A stretch of DNA of 64,000 nt from Amycolatopsis australiensis (GTDB lineage Bacteria; Actinomycetota; Actinomycetes; Mycobacteriales; Pseudonocardiaceae): positions 8,284,001 through 8,348,000 of the forward strand of contig NZ_FPJG01000006.1 in assembly GCF_900119165.1 (NCBI RefSeq). Direction: 5' to 3'. The position numbers were made by a program, and so were the translations under genes. Below the pieces are notes generated by a model that was not told the DNA's origin, did not search any database, and worked only from the letters and a program-made list of their open reading frames with translations. Below, piece after piece: positions 35,449-44,604 of this stretch. The first letter of the stretch is position 1. Every line of letters begins with the position of its first letter.

Positions 35449-35813
35449 AGATCTTCGTCGACACCGAAAGCGGCGTCGCCCCGTGGCGGCAGGTGCACGA
35501 CCAGGTGGTCCGCGCGGTCACGACGGGCGCGTTGCCGGCGGGGACGCGGCTGCCGCCGATCCGCCAGCTGGCCCGCGACCTGGGCCTGGCGCCGGGAACG
35601 GTGGCGCGGGCCTACCGCGAGCTGGAGACGGCCGGCTGGGTGGCGACGGCCCGCGCCCGCGGCACGGTGGTGACCCTGCCCGCCGCTCCCCCGGACTCCG
35701 CGGCTTTACTGCGCTCTGCCGCGGCCGGCTACGTCACCCAGGCCCGCGAGCTGGGCGCGGATCTCGCCACGGCGCTCGCCGCGGTGCGCGCGGCCTACGA
35801 GCACCCGGCCTAG
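35445..35813 (+). CDS. GntR-family regulator, YtrA subfamily
   Basis: The short 122-residue protein has a GntR winged helix (PWRQVHDQVVRAVTTGALPAGTRLPPIRQLARDLGLAPGTVARAYRELE). Only a small C-terminal helix pair follows, which defines the YtrA subfamily. It is coupled to the membrane protein by a 4-nt overlap and probably represses the operon through the upstream dyad. Its stop overlaps the convergent arginase-fold gene by two nt. Confidence 0.9.
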   Translation: MKIFVDTESGVAPWRQVHDQVVRAVTTGALPAGTRLPPIRQLARDLGLAPGTVARAYRELETAGWVATARARGTVVTLPAAPPDSAALLRSAAAGYVTQARELGADLATALAAVRAAYEHPA

Positions 35814-36601
35814 CGCGGGTCGAGCAGGCGGCCGATCGCGGCCAGGACCGGTTCCAGGACCTCGACCTCGCGGGGCGTGCCCACGCACTCCGTGATGCCC
35901 GCGCCCACCACGTCGAACTCCGCCAGCGCGTCCAGTTCGGACACCAGGCGGGCGATCGTCCAGCCGTCCGGCTCCGGGTAGTTGAGTCCCGGGAACTCCC
36001 CCGGATCCAGTACGTCCAGGTCCACGTGGACGTACAGCTTCTCCACGTCCGCCAAGGCGTCGGACGATGTGACCGCCAGTCCCCGGGAAACCGCCGCCCG
36101 CTCGTCCGGGTCGAACACCCGCGTACCCAGCAGCGCCACGCTGCCCGGCGAAAGCGCCGGGTCCGCCGCGAACTCCGGGTCGCCCTCGCCGAACAGCGAC
36201 CGCAGCACCATCCCGTGGAACGCGCCCGACGGGGACGTCGACGCCGTGTTCAGGTCCGCGTGGGCGTCGAACCACGCGACCCCCAGCCCGGGCCCGTACC
36301 GGAAGCGCGCGACACCGATCGGCACCAGCTCGACGCCGCAGTCGCCGCCGATCGTGAGCACCGGGCCGCCGGGTGCCTCCAGCGCCGCCAGCTGCGCCGC
36401 GCGGTTGGGGCCGGTCAGCACGGCGCGCGACGCGATGCCACGGTCTACTTCGGACACTTCGCGGGTCTGGCGGACGTGGTGCACGGGCCGGCCGAGCACG
36501 TGCCCGGCCAGCTCCGCGAGCGCCAGGCAGCCGTCCGGCAGGCCCGCCGCCCGCGGTCCCACCGCGCCCTGGCGCTGCGGGACCGCGTTGATCAGCGTCA
36601 C
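35810..36601 (-). CDS. Arginase/agmatinase-fold hydrolase
   Basis: This 263-residue ureohydrolase-fold protein shows the metal motifs GGDCG, WFDAHADLN and HVDLDVLDP. The first motif has Cys where classical arginases and agmatinases have His (GGDH), while the Asp/His/Asp set of the second is intact. It is shorter than typical arginases (about 300). The GTG start overlaps the pyruvate carboxylase stop (GTGA), so it is co-translated with pyc. The substrate is uncertain; Cys in this position could change the metal or the reaction. Confidence 0.85.
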   Translation of the reverse strand: MTLINAVPQRQGAVGPRAAGLPDGCLALAELAGHVLGRPVHHVRQTREVSEVDRGIASRAVLTGPNRAAQLAALEAPGGPVLTIGGDCGVELVPIGVARFRYGPGLGVAWFDAHADLNTASTSPSGAFHGMVLRSLFGEGDPEFAADPALSPGSVALLGTRVFDPDERAAVSRGLAVTSSDALADVEKLYVHVDLDVLDPGEFPGLNYPEPDGWTIARLVSELDALAEFDVVGAGITECVGTPREVEVLEPVLAAIGRLLDPR

Positions 36602-39600
36602 TCCAGCACCAGCAGCAGGTCACCGCCCTCGACCTGCTGGACGTTCGTGATCGCCAGCCTGGCCACCCGGCCGCCGGTGGACGCGGTGATCGACGCCTCC
36701 ATCTTCATCGCCTCGATCGTCGCGACCGTGGCACCGGCCTCGACCGTGTCGCCCTCGGCGACCTGCAGCGTCACCACGCCGGCGAACGGCGCCGCGACCT
36801 GCTTCGGGTTGCCCTTGTCGGCCTTCTCGGTCGCCGGGACGTCGGAGGCGATCGAGCGGTCGCGGATCTGGATCGGGCGCAGCTGGCCGTTGAGCGTCGA
36901 CATCACCGTGCGCATGCCGCGTTCGTCGGCCTCGCCGATGGCCTCCAGCTCGATGAGCAGCCGCACGCCCGGCTCCAGGTCGACCTGGTACTCCTCGCCC
37001 GGGCGCAGCCCGTAGAAGAAGTCCTTGCTGGGCAGCACCGACGTGTCACCGTAGGCCTCGCGGTGGGCTTCGAACTCCTTCGTCGGGCCGGGGAACAGCA
37101 GCCGGTTGAGCGTCCGGCGCGGTTCAGCCGCCAGTGCGGTCCGGTCCTCTTCGGACAGTTCGACGACCGGCTTCGCCGCCGCGCGGCCTTCGAGGGCCTT
37201 GGTGCGGAACGGCTCCGGCCAGCCGCCGGGCGGGTCGCCCAGCTCGCCGCGCAGGAAGCCGATCACCGAGTCGGGGATGTCGAACTTGTTCGGCTCGGCC
37301 TCGAAGTCGGCCGGCGAGACGCCCGCGCCGACCAGGTGCAGCGCCAGGTCGCCGACGACCTTCGAGGACGGCGTCACCTTCACCAGGTGGCCGAGGATCT
37401 TGTCGGCCGCGGCGTACATCGCTTCGATGTCCTCGAACCGGTCGCCCAGGCCCAGCGCGATGGCTTGGGTGCGCAGGTTCGACAGCTGCCCGCCGGGGAT
37501 CTCGTGGTGGTAGACGCGCCCGGTCGGCGACGCCAGCCCGGCCTCGAACGGCGCGTAGATCTTGCGCACGCTCTCCCAGTACGGCTCCAGGTCGCCGATC
37601 GCCTGCAGGTCGAGCCCGGTGGTGCGGTCGGAGTGGTCGGTGGCCGCCACGATCGACGACAGCGACGGCTGCGACGTGGTGCCCGCCATCGACGACACGG
37701 CGCCGTCGACGGCGTCCGCGCCCGCCTGGATCGCCGCGAGGTAGGTGGCCAGCTGGCCGCCCGCGGTGTCGTGGGTGTGGATGTGCACCGGCAGGTCGAA
37801 CTCCTTGCGCAGCGCGGTGACCAGCTTGGTCGCCGCGGGCGCGCGCAGCAGCCCGGCCATGTCCTTGATCGCCAGGACGTGCGCCCCGGCACCGACGATC
37901 TGCTCGGCCAGCTTGAGGTAGTAGTCGAGCGTGTAGAGCTTCTCGCCCGGATCGGACAGGTCCGAGGTGTAGCACAACGCCACCTCGGCGACGGCCGTCC
38001 CGGTCTCGCGCACGGCTTCGATGGCCGGGCGCATCTGCTCGACGTCGTTGAGCGCGTCGAAGATCCGGAAGATGTCGATCCCGGTCTTGGTGGCCTCGTC
38101 GACGAACGCGGTCGTCACCTCGGTCGGGTACGGCGTGTACCCGACGGTGTTGCGCCCGCGCAGCAGCATCTGCAGGCAGATGTTCGGCACAGCCTCGCGC
38201 AGCGCGGCCAGCCGCTCCCACGGGTCCTCGGCCAGGAACCGCAGCGCCACGTCGTAGGTCGCGCCGCCCCAGCACTCCAGCGAAAGCAGCTGCGGCAGGG
38301 TGTTCGCGACGACCGGCGCGACCGCGAGGAGGTCCTTCGTCCGGACACGGGTGGCGAGCAGCGACTGGTGCGCGTCCCGGAACGTCGTGTCGGTGACGCC
38401 GATGTGCGGCGACTTCCGCAGCCACTCTGCGAACCCGGCCGGCCCCAGCTCGGCGAGCTTCTGCTTCGAACCCGGCGCCGGCTGCGCGTCCTCCGGCAGC
38501 TTCGGGAGCTTCAGCGTGGCGTCCGGCGTCTTCGGGCGCTCGCCGTGCGGCTTGTTGACCGTCTGGTCGGCGAGGTAGGTGAGCAGCTTCGTGCCGCGGT
38601 CGGCCGAGGACCGGGCGGTGAGCAGGTGCGGGCGCTCCTCGATGAACGAGGTCGTCACGCGCCCGGCGCGGAAGTCCGGGTCGTCGAGGACGGCCTGCAG
38701 GAACGGGATGTTCGTCGCGACCCCGCGGATCCGGAACTCGGCGACGGCGCGGCGCGCGCGGCCGACGGCGGTGTCGAAGTCGCGGCCCCGGCAGGTGAGC
38801 TTGACCAGCAGCGAGTCGAAGTGGGCGCTGATCTCGGTGCCGGAGAAGGCGGTGCCGCCGTCGAGCCGGATACCGGAGCCGCCCGGCGAGCGGTAGGCGG
38901 AGATCATGCCGGTGTCCGGGCGGAAGCCGTTGGCCGGGTCCTCGGTGGTGATCCGGCACTGCAGGGCGGCGCCGCGCAGGTAGATCTTGTCCTGGGACAG
39001 GCCGAGGTCGGCGAGGGTCTCGCCGGCGGCGATCCGCAGCTGCGACTGCACGAGGTCGACGTCGGTGACCTCTTCGGTGACCGTGTGCTCGACCTGGATG
39101 CGCGGGTTCATCTCGATGAAGACGTGCTTGCCTTGCTTGTCGAGCAGGAACTCGACGGTGCCGGCGTTGCGGTAGCCGATCTGGCGGGCGAACTTGACCG
39201 CGTCGGCGCAGATGCGCATCCGCAGCTCGGGGTCGAGGTTCGGGGCCGGGGCCAGCTCGATGACCTTCTGGTGGCGCCGCTGCACCGAGCAGTCGCGCTC
39301 GAAGAGGTGGATGACGTTGCCCTCGCCGTCGGCGAGGATCTGCACCTCGATGTGCCGCGGCTCGACGACGGCCTTCTCGAGGAAGACGGTCGGGTCGCCG
39401 AAGGCGGACTCGGCCTCCCGCGCGGCGGCCTCGATGGACTCGCGCAGCAGGGCGGGGTCCTCGACCCGGCGCATGCCGCGCCCGCCACCGCCGGCGACGG
39501 CCTTGACGAAGACGGGGAAGCCCAGCTCCTCGGCGGCCGCGACCAGCGTGTCGACGTCACTCGACGGCTCGGACGACCCGAGCACCGGCACCCCGGCCTC

Positions 39601-39975
39601 CCGCGCGGCCTTGACCGCGCGCGCCTTGTTACCGGTGAGTTCGAGGATGTCGGCGCTCGGCCCGACGAAGGTGATGCCCGCTTCCTCGCACGCGCGCGCG
39701 AGATCGGGGTTCTCGGAGAGGAAGCCGTAGCCGGGGTAGACGGCGTCGGCTCCCGCCTTCTTCGCGGCGGCGACGATCTCGTCGACCGAGAGGTAGGCGC
39801 GCACGGGGTGACCGGGTTCGCCGATCTCGTACGCCTCGTCGGCCTTCAGCCGGTGCAGCGAGTTGCGGTCTTCGTGCGGAAACACGGCGACCGTCCCGGC
39901 GCCCAGTTCGTAACCGGCGCGGAACGCGCGGATGGCGATCTCGCCGCGGTTGGCCACCAGCACCTTGCGGAACAT
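36598..39975 (-). CDS. pyc: Pyruvate carboxylase
   Basis: The 1125-residue biotin enzyme replenishes oxaloacetate from pyruvate and bicarbonate. Domains in order: biotin carboxylase (residues about 1-450, with GGGGRGM and EMNPRIQVEH), carboxyltransferase TIM barrel (about 520-790, with DTTFRDAHQSLLATR and HTHDTAGGQ), a PYC-specific domain and the biotinyl domain with EAMKME (Lys1091 biotinylated). GAAGGACC precedes the ATG. The gene follows rsmD in mycobacteria; here 20 kb of other genes lie between. Confidence 0.98.
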   Translation of the reverse strand: MFRKVLVANRGEIAIRAFRAGYELGAGTVAVFPHEDRNSLHRLKADEAYEIGEPGHPVRAYLSVDEIVAAAKKAGADAVYPGYGFLSENPDLARACEEAGITFVGPSADILELTGNKARAVKAAREAGVPVLGSSEPSSDVDTLVAAAEELGFPVFVKAVAGGGGRGMRRVEDPALLRESIEAAAREAESAFGDPTVFLEKAVVEPRHIEVQILADGEGNVIHLFERDCSVQRRHQKVIELAPAPNLDPELRMRICADAVKFARQIGYRNAGTVEFLLDKQGKHVFIEMNPRIQVEHTVTEEVTDVDLVQSQLRIAAGETLADLGLSQDKIYLRGAALQCRITTEDPANGFRPDTGMISAYRSPGGSGIRLDGGTAFSGTEISAHFDSLLVKLTCRGRDFDTAVGRARRAVAEFRIRGVATNIPFLQAVLDDPDFRAGRVTTSFIEERPHLLTARSSADRGTKLLTYLADQTVNKPHGERPKTPDATLKLPKLPEDAQPAPGSKQKLAELGPAGFAEWLRKSPHIGVTDTTFRDAHQSLLATRVRTKDLLAVAPVVANTLPQLLSLECWGGATYDVALRFLAEDPWERLAALREAVPNICLQMLLRGRNTVGYTPYPTEVTTAFVDEATKTGIDIFRIFDALNDVEQMRPAIEAVRETGTAVAEVALCYTSDLSDPGEKLYTLDYYLKLAEQIVGAGAHVLAIKDMAGLLRAPAATKLVTALRKEFDLPVHIHTHDTAGGQLATYLAAIQAGADAVDGAVSSMAGTTSQPSLSSIVAATDHSDRTTGLDLQAIGDLEPYWESVRKIYAPFEAGLASPTGRVYHHEIPGGQLSNLRTQAIALGLGDRFEDIEAMYAAADKILGHLVKVTPSSKVVGDLALHLVGAGVSPADFEAEPNKFDIPDSVIGFLRGELGDPPGGWPEPFRTKALEGRAAAKPVVELSEEDRTALAAEPRRTLNRLLFPGPTKEFEAHREAYGDTSVLPSKDFFYGLRPGEEYQVDLEPGVRLLIELEAIGEADERGMRTVMSTLNGQLRPIQIRDRSIASDVPATEKADKGNPKQVAAPFAGVVTLQVAEGDTVEAGATVATIEAMKMEASITASTGGRVARLAITNVQQVEGGDLLLVLE

Positions 39976-40168
39976 GCCCGGTCCTTCCCGTATGGATCGG
40001 TAGTCAACGCACGTTACCCGGTTCTTCCCGCTCTGCGGGAGTTCAGTCCCGGGTGATGGACATCATGCGCCGCGGGAGGTTGGCCGGGACGCCGGCTGGG
40101 CAGCCTGTCCGGATCCGGGCAGCGGTGCCATCTTCGCAGGCCGGGAGCACATCGGCCAGTGCCTCGGG

Positions 40169-41062
40169 TCAGCCGCCGGGCGGCGCGTAGAGCAGCCGGT
40201 TGGCCGTGCCGTCCGGAACGCCCTGCAGCGCGTCCGGGGTCGCCGCCTGAACAAGCGCTTGGTCCACTTGGGCCGGTGCCGCCTCCGGGTGCTGGGCGCG
40301 GTACAGCGCCGCCACCCCGGCCGCGAACGCCGCCGCCATCGAGGTGCCCGATTCCGGGCCCGCTCCCGCGCCGCCCGCGATCGGGGCCGGGATGTCCACG
40401 CCCGGCGCGTACAGGTCGACGTCCTGGCCGAAGTTCGACGCCTTGTCCGGCCGGTCCTGGGCGTCGCTCGCCGCGACGGTCAGCGCCTCGGCCACGCGGC
40501 CCGGCGAGAACCCGCTCGCGTCGGCGGTCTCGCTGCCCGCCGGGACCGCGACCGGGACCACCGCCGCCAGCCGTTTCACCGCGGCGTCGAGCCGGTCGTT
40601 GGGCACGCCGCCGATGCCGAGGACGGCGACCGCGGGCTGCTGGGCGTTCTGGGCGACCCAGTCGATGCCCGCGATGATCCGGTCGGTCGCGCCGCCGCCG
40701 TCCTTGTCGAGCACCCGCACCGGCACGATCTGCGCGCCCTTCGCGACGCCGTAGTCCTTCCCCGCGGCGAGCCCGGCGAGCCGTGTGCCGTGGCCGTTGG
40801 TGTCGGAGGTGTCCGAGCCGCCGCCGAGGAAGTCCCGCCCCGGCGCGACGCGGCCCTGGAAGTCGGGGTGCTTCGCGTCCACGCCGCTGTCGATGACGTA
40901 GATCGAGACGCTCGAAGCGTCCGTTGCGTAGTGGTAGGCGTGGTCCTGCCCGGTGCGCTGGTCGATCCGGTCGAGCCCCCAGCTGGGCGGGTCCGGCTGC
41001 ACACCGCCGGCGGCGGCCTGCCCGGCGAGCACGGCCGTCATCGCCGCGAGAAGCATCCTCAT
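40169..41062 (-). CDS. Exported subtilase-family protein with altered oxyanion hole
   Basis: The 297-residue protein has a signal peptide (residues 1-19) and the S8 catalytic triad: Asp58 (YVIDSGVD), His91 (NGHGTRLAGLAAG) and Ser231 (SGTSMAAAFAAG). The oxyanion-hole Asn, normally in AAGN, is replaced by Ser167 (VPAGSE). No I9-type propeptide lies between the signal peptide and the catalytic domain, unlike most secreted subtilases. It starts 37 nt after the caspase-fold gene on the same strand and is probably in its operon. It may be a weak protease, a pseudo-protease or one needing activation. Confidence 0.85.
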   Translation of the reverse strand: MRMLLAAMTAVLAGQAAAGGVQPDPPSWGLDRIDQRTGQDHAYHYATDASSVSIYVIDSGVDAKHPDFQGRVAPGRDFLGGGSDTSDTNGHGTRLAGLAAGKDYGVAKGAQIVPVRVLDKDGGGATDRIIAGIDWVAQNAQQPAVAVLGIGGVPNDRLDAAVKRLAAVVPVAVPAGSETADASGFSPGRVAEALTVAASDAQDRPDKASNFGQDVDLYAPGVDIPAPIAGGAGAGPESGTSMAAAFAAGVAALYRAQHPEAAPAQVDQALVQAATPDALQGVPDGTANRLLYAPPGG

Positions 41063-41099
41063 GATCGTCGTCGTACCCCGGCGGTGACCGGGCGACAAC

Positions 41100-43379
41100 T
41101 CAGGGCCGTCGCTCGATCGGCTGATTCCGCGCCCGCACGGCGAGCACGACGACGTCGGCGGCCAGCAGCACGAGAGCGATGGTGGCGACGATCTGGCCGG
41201 CGTAGGTCAGGGAGGAGTGCTCGAGCACGGCCGCGAACGTCGGCGCGAGGACGCCCAGCAGTCCCGCGGTCCCGCCGGCGAGCACGGCCCAGCGCAGCCC
41301 GGCGGGGCGAAGGACAAGGGCGAGGACGGGAACGACAACGGCGAGCAACGCCCCGAGCACGAAGTAGGCCGCCGCCCGCCCGCCGTCGCTGCGGTCGTGG
41401 TCGGCCAGTTCGGCGAGCTGCCCGGCCCAGCCACCGGCGGCGACCAGCCCGAGCCCGATCGCCACCCAGCCGTCCCAGCCCCGCACCCGCCCGGCCCCGA
41501 ATCCCCCGGCCCGCCTCAGCACGACGAGCGCGGACGTCCCGGCGACGACGAGCGCGAGGTGGGCGAGCAGCAGGAAGGCGAAGCCCGCGCTGAGGTCCGA
41601 GGAGCCGTCCTGGGAGAGGGTGATGAGATCGCCGAGGAAGCGAAGCAAGCCGAAGAGCGCACCGAGCCCGGCCCCGGCCAGCAGCGCGGGGCCGACGTGC
41701 CGGCGGGCACGCGGAGCGAGGGTCAGGATGCCGGCGAGCAGGGCGGTCCCGGCGACGAGCACGACGTAGACGGGCATGCCCGGCCGGTAGTCGGCGAGAC
41801 TGTACTCGCCGTAGCGGTAGTAGAGGCCGAGTCCGAGGAAGGCGAAGAGCGCGCCGGTGATGGCGAGGATGCCGGCGAAGCCACCGACCGGATCCACCGG
41901 CCCGGGCGCGACGGGCCGGGCCCCGGTCTCGGCGACGGCTTCGGCCTCCGGCGCGGCCACCGGCGCAGGCTCCACAATGGCCTGAGGCTCAGGCTCATGC
42001 GCCACGACCGGCTCGGGCTCCCGCTCCACCACCGGCTCCGGCGCCACGACCGGTTCTGGCTCGACGACCGGCTGGTGCTCCGGCGCCACGACCGGCTCCG
42101 GCTCGACGACCGACTGGGGTTTCGGCACCACGACCGGCTCCGGCTCGACGACCGGGAGCGTCTCGATCTCCACCGCCACCACGACCTCACCGGTGGGACC
42201 GCGGACCACGACCTTCCCCCGCCGCGTGCCCGACTCGCCCGCCGTCACCCTCAGCTCCGCGCCCGACGCCGTCTCCGCGACGCCGATCCACGCGTGCGAA
42301 GCCTCGAACCGCACCTCACGCGCCACGGGCGGCCCCGCCGTCCGCAGCTCCGCCGACGCCACCTCCCCGGGCGCCGCCGACAGCCGCACCGACGGCACCG
42401 CCACCTGCACCAGCGCGGAGCCCAGTGCGTCCGAGGCCGCCGCGGCCACGTGCTCGATGTCCGTCGCCGCCATCGTCTTCAGTGCTTCGAACGCTCCCAT
42501 GGCCACCGGCAGGTTGTCGCTCGCCAGCCTTCGCCGCAGCTCCGCCACCGCGCCCAGGCGGGTGAACGGGTTCTCCGCCTCGATCGCCGCCGCCAGGTCG
42601 GCCGGGACCGGCGACGGCTTGATGCGCCGCCGCCTGCTCTTCGCCAGGTACAGCTCGCCCTGCATCTCGATGTCACGGCTCGGTGTCTGCTTCGGGTTGC
42701 GCTCGCGGACGCGGTCGAACAGGTACTCGTACAGCTCGCCCAGCGCGATCCAGCCGTCCTCGTCGCGGTCGGCCTCGCCCGTGCGCAGGCCTTCCACCAA
42801 CGCCGACGTGAACACCGAAGGCTGCGCCGGCTGTCCTTCCGCCAATCGCGCGCCTTCGAAGGCGTACTCGATCGAGTTCGACGCCGTGATGACCGCCCGG
42901 CCGCGGCCACCGCGGAAGCTGTCCAGCACGTTCGCCTCGCCCGACGCCCGTACCGTGACGCCCTGGGCGAACGCCCCGCCGTAGCAGCAGTCCAGCAGCA
43001 GCACGATGCTGCGCGAGCGGCTCTGCCGGATGCACAGCCGCACGAAGTCCGCCGGCACCGCCGTCGACCGCAGCCGGTCCGGCCGGGTGTTGCGGGCGGC
43101 GAAGAACAGCCCGCCCGAGTCGTCTTTCAGGCCGTGGCAGGAAAAATGCAGCAGCAGGACGTCGTCGGGACGGCCCTCCGCGCAGAGGTCTTCGATCTCA
43201 GCCTGCACGACGTGCGCGGTCTCGTTGCGCACGACGCGGACCTCGAAGTCGCTGATCGCCCGGTCACCGAGCACTCCGGCGAGGGCGTCGGCGTCCGCCG
43301 CGGGCGAGCCCAGCCGCTGCAGCCCCGCGTTGTCGTACTCGCCGTTGGCGACGATCAACGCCCGCCTCCGCCCCGCCAT
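41100..43379 (-). CDS. Caspase-fold protein with C-terminal membrane domain
   Basis: The 759-residue protein begins with a caspase (C14) domain (residues about 4-240). Its dyad is His82 (HFSCHG) and Cys132 (LLLDCCYGGAF), and an acidic EF-like EADRDEDGW lies near 207. Next come a helical stretch of about 60 residues resembling HEAT repeats (about 280-340), a beta-rich domain (about 345-425) and a Pro/Glu/Val linker of about 80 residues built from EPEPVV. The C-terminus has eight to ten transmembrane helices (about 515-750). This architecture suggests a membrane-tethered cytoplasmic protease. The ATG start has a poor ribosome site. A role in cell death or defence is possible but unproven. Confidence 0.85.
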   Translation of the reverse strand: MAGRRRALIVANGEYDNAGLQRLGSPAADADALAGVLGDRAISDFEVRVVRNETAHVVQAEIEDLCAEGRPDDVLLLHFSCHGLKDDSGGLFFAARNTRPDRLRSTAVPADFVRLCIRQSRSRSIVLLLDCCYGGAFAQGVTVRASGEANVLDSFRGGRGRAVITASNSIEYAFEGARLAEGQPAQPSVFTSALVEGLRTGEADRDEDGWIALGELYEYLFDRVRERNPKQTPSRDIEMQGELYLAKSRRRRIKPSPVPADLAAAIEAENPFTRLGAVAELRRRLASDNLPVAMGAFEALKTMAATDIEHVAAAASDALGSALVQVAVPSVRLSAAPGEVASAELRTAGPPVAREVRFEASHAWIGVAETASGAELRVTAGESGTRRGKVVVRGPTGEVVVAVEIETLPVVEPEPVVVPKPQSVVEPEPVVAPEHQPVVEPEPVVAPEPVVEREPEPVVAHEPEPQAIVEPAPVAAPEAEAVAETGARPVAPGPVDPVGGFAGILAITGALFAFLGLGLYYRYGEYSLADYRPGMPVYVVLVAGTALLAGILTLAPRARRHVGPALLAGAGLGALFGLLRFLGDLITLSQDGSSDLSAGFAFLLLAHLALVVAGTSALVVLRRAGGFGAGRVRGWDGWVAIGLGLVAAGGWAGQLAELADHDRSDGGRAAAYFVLGALLAVVVPVLALVLRPAGLRWAVLAGGTAGLLGVLAPTFAAVLEHSSLTYAGQIVATIALVLLAADVVVLAVRARNQPIERRP

Positions 43380-43433
43380 ACCGGTAGGAAACGCCCGCGC
43401 GCGCCGTTGCGGCAATCAGCCGAACGGGCACAC

Positions 43434-44573
43434 CTACCCCGCCTCCGCCCGGAAAATCGTTTCCTGCCCTTTCAGGCAGACGACGGCGTCGAAGGCGGCC
43501 GCGACGTCGACCCGCACCGCCATGTGCGCGTGCCGGATGCTCGACGCCGCCGGGCTCGCGACCACGCACGGCGCCCGATCGGCCAGCACCGCCTCGACCC
43601 CGCCGTCCGCGGGCGCTTCGAGGGCCTGCTCGAACATCCGGAACCCGAGCCGCCCGGTTTCGTCGGGGACGAGCCCGGTCGTCGTCCCCGAAACGGCCGT
43701 GAGCGCGAGCGCGAAGTACCGGTCACCCAGCTCCGCGGCCAGGTGCGTGCCCGCCGACGGCGCCGTCATGCCCGGCATCGGCGAGAACGGCACCCGCTGG
43801 AGGTGTCCGTTGTGGAGCATCAGCACGACCTTCTCGCCCGGGTGCAGGCGGCGCAGCAACCGGACGGTCGCCGCCATGTACGTGTCGCGCGACGAGCTCT
43901 GCGGCTCCGGCGCCTGCCCGGCCATCAGCGCGTCCAGCTCACGCAGGTACAGGTCGACGCGCAGGGCGCCTTCGGCCAGATGCACGGCGACCTGGCCGTA
44001 GCCCGGCGCAAGCGATTCGACGTGTCCTTTGAGGATGGTCAACGCCGTCGTCGCCGCGTCCCGCGCTTCGGTGCTCATCTCCTTGTAGCGCGCGGGAGCG
44101 ACGGCGCTGCTCACCGACGCGTACGGCTGGCACGCCTTCAGCGCCGTGTCCACGAGGGACACCGCGGCCGGGTCCACGCGCTCGAGGTGCTCGCGCAGCG
44201 CCCGCAACGCCGGCACCGGCGAGCCCGCCGAACTCGGCACGTCGAGCCCGTAGAACCGGACGTCCCGGCCGCGCAGCCAGGTCAGCATCCCGTGCACCTC
44301 GGCCGAGTCGCCGAGGCCGAAGGTGAAGCCGTCGCGGGCGATGCCGGCGACGTCACCGGGGCCGCCCCGAAGCCACGCGTCGACCAGGTGCCCTTCCGGG
44401 AACCCGCTTTCGAACCCCAGCACGGTGAACCCGCGCTCGTCGACGAGGTGGCGCAGCAGCCGGTCGCGCAGCACGCCGAACTCGCGGATGTGATGGTTGT
44501 TCTCGCCGATGGCGACGACTTCGGCGTCGCCGACGAGGTCGGCGATCTCGGTGACAGCGACGGTTTCTGGCAT
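43434..44573 (-). CDS. Erythromycin-esterase-family protein
   Basis: The 379-residue protein belongs to the EreA/EreB-like family, with the N-terminal GENNHHIREF motif (Glu24, His27) and later FESGFPEGHLVDAWL and VVLMLHNGHLQRV. Family members include macrolide esterases and many enzymes of unknown substrate, such as succinoglycan-synthesis-type proteins. The ATG has no ribosome site, so the mRNA may be leaderless. It is divergent from a TetR gene 31 nt away, which probably controls it. Macrolide resistance is possible but not shown. Confidence 0.83.
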   Translation of the reverse strand: MPETVAVTEIADLVGDAEVVAIGENNHHIREFGVLRDRLLRHLVDERGFTVLGFESGFPEGHLVDAWLRGGPGDVAGIARDGFTFGLGDSAEVHGMLTWLRGRDVRFYGLDVPSSAGSPVPALRALREHLERVDPAAVSLVDTALKACQPYASVSSAVAPARYKEMSTEARDAATTALTILKGHVESLAPGYGQVAVHLAEGALRVDLYLRELDALMAGQAPEPQSSSRDTYMAATVRLLRRLHPGEKVVLMLHNGHLQRVPFSPMPGMTAPSAGTHLAAELGDRYFALALTAVSGTTTGLVPDETGRLGFRMFEQALEAPADGGVEAVLADRAPCVVASPAASSIRHAHMAVRVDVAAAFDAVVCLKGQETIFRAEAG

Positions 44574-44604
44574 ACTGACCACACTAACGCAACAGGAGTA
44601 GCAG

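Noticed and set aside
37063..40056. 997-codon plus-strand open frame opposite pyruvate carboxylase
   Set aside because: It is a GC-skew shadow: the minus strand encodes a complete, domain-perfect pyruvate carboxylase, and the plus translation is Arg/Gly/Val-rich with no recognisable domain.
40063..40254. Small minus-strand frame between pyc and the subtilase
   Set aside because: It overlaps the end of the subtilase gene out of frame, has no ribosome site and no homologous features.
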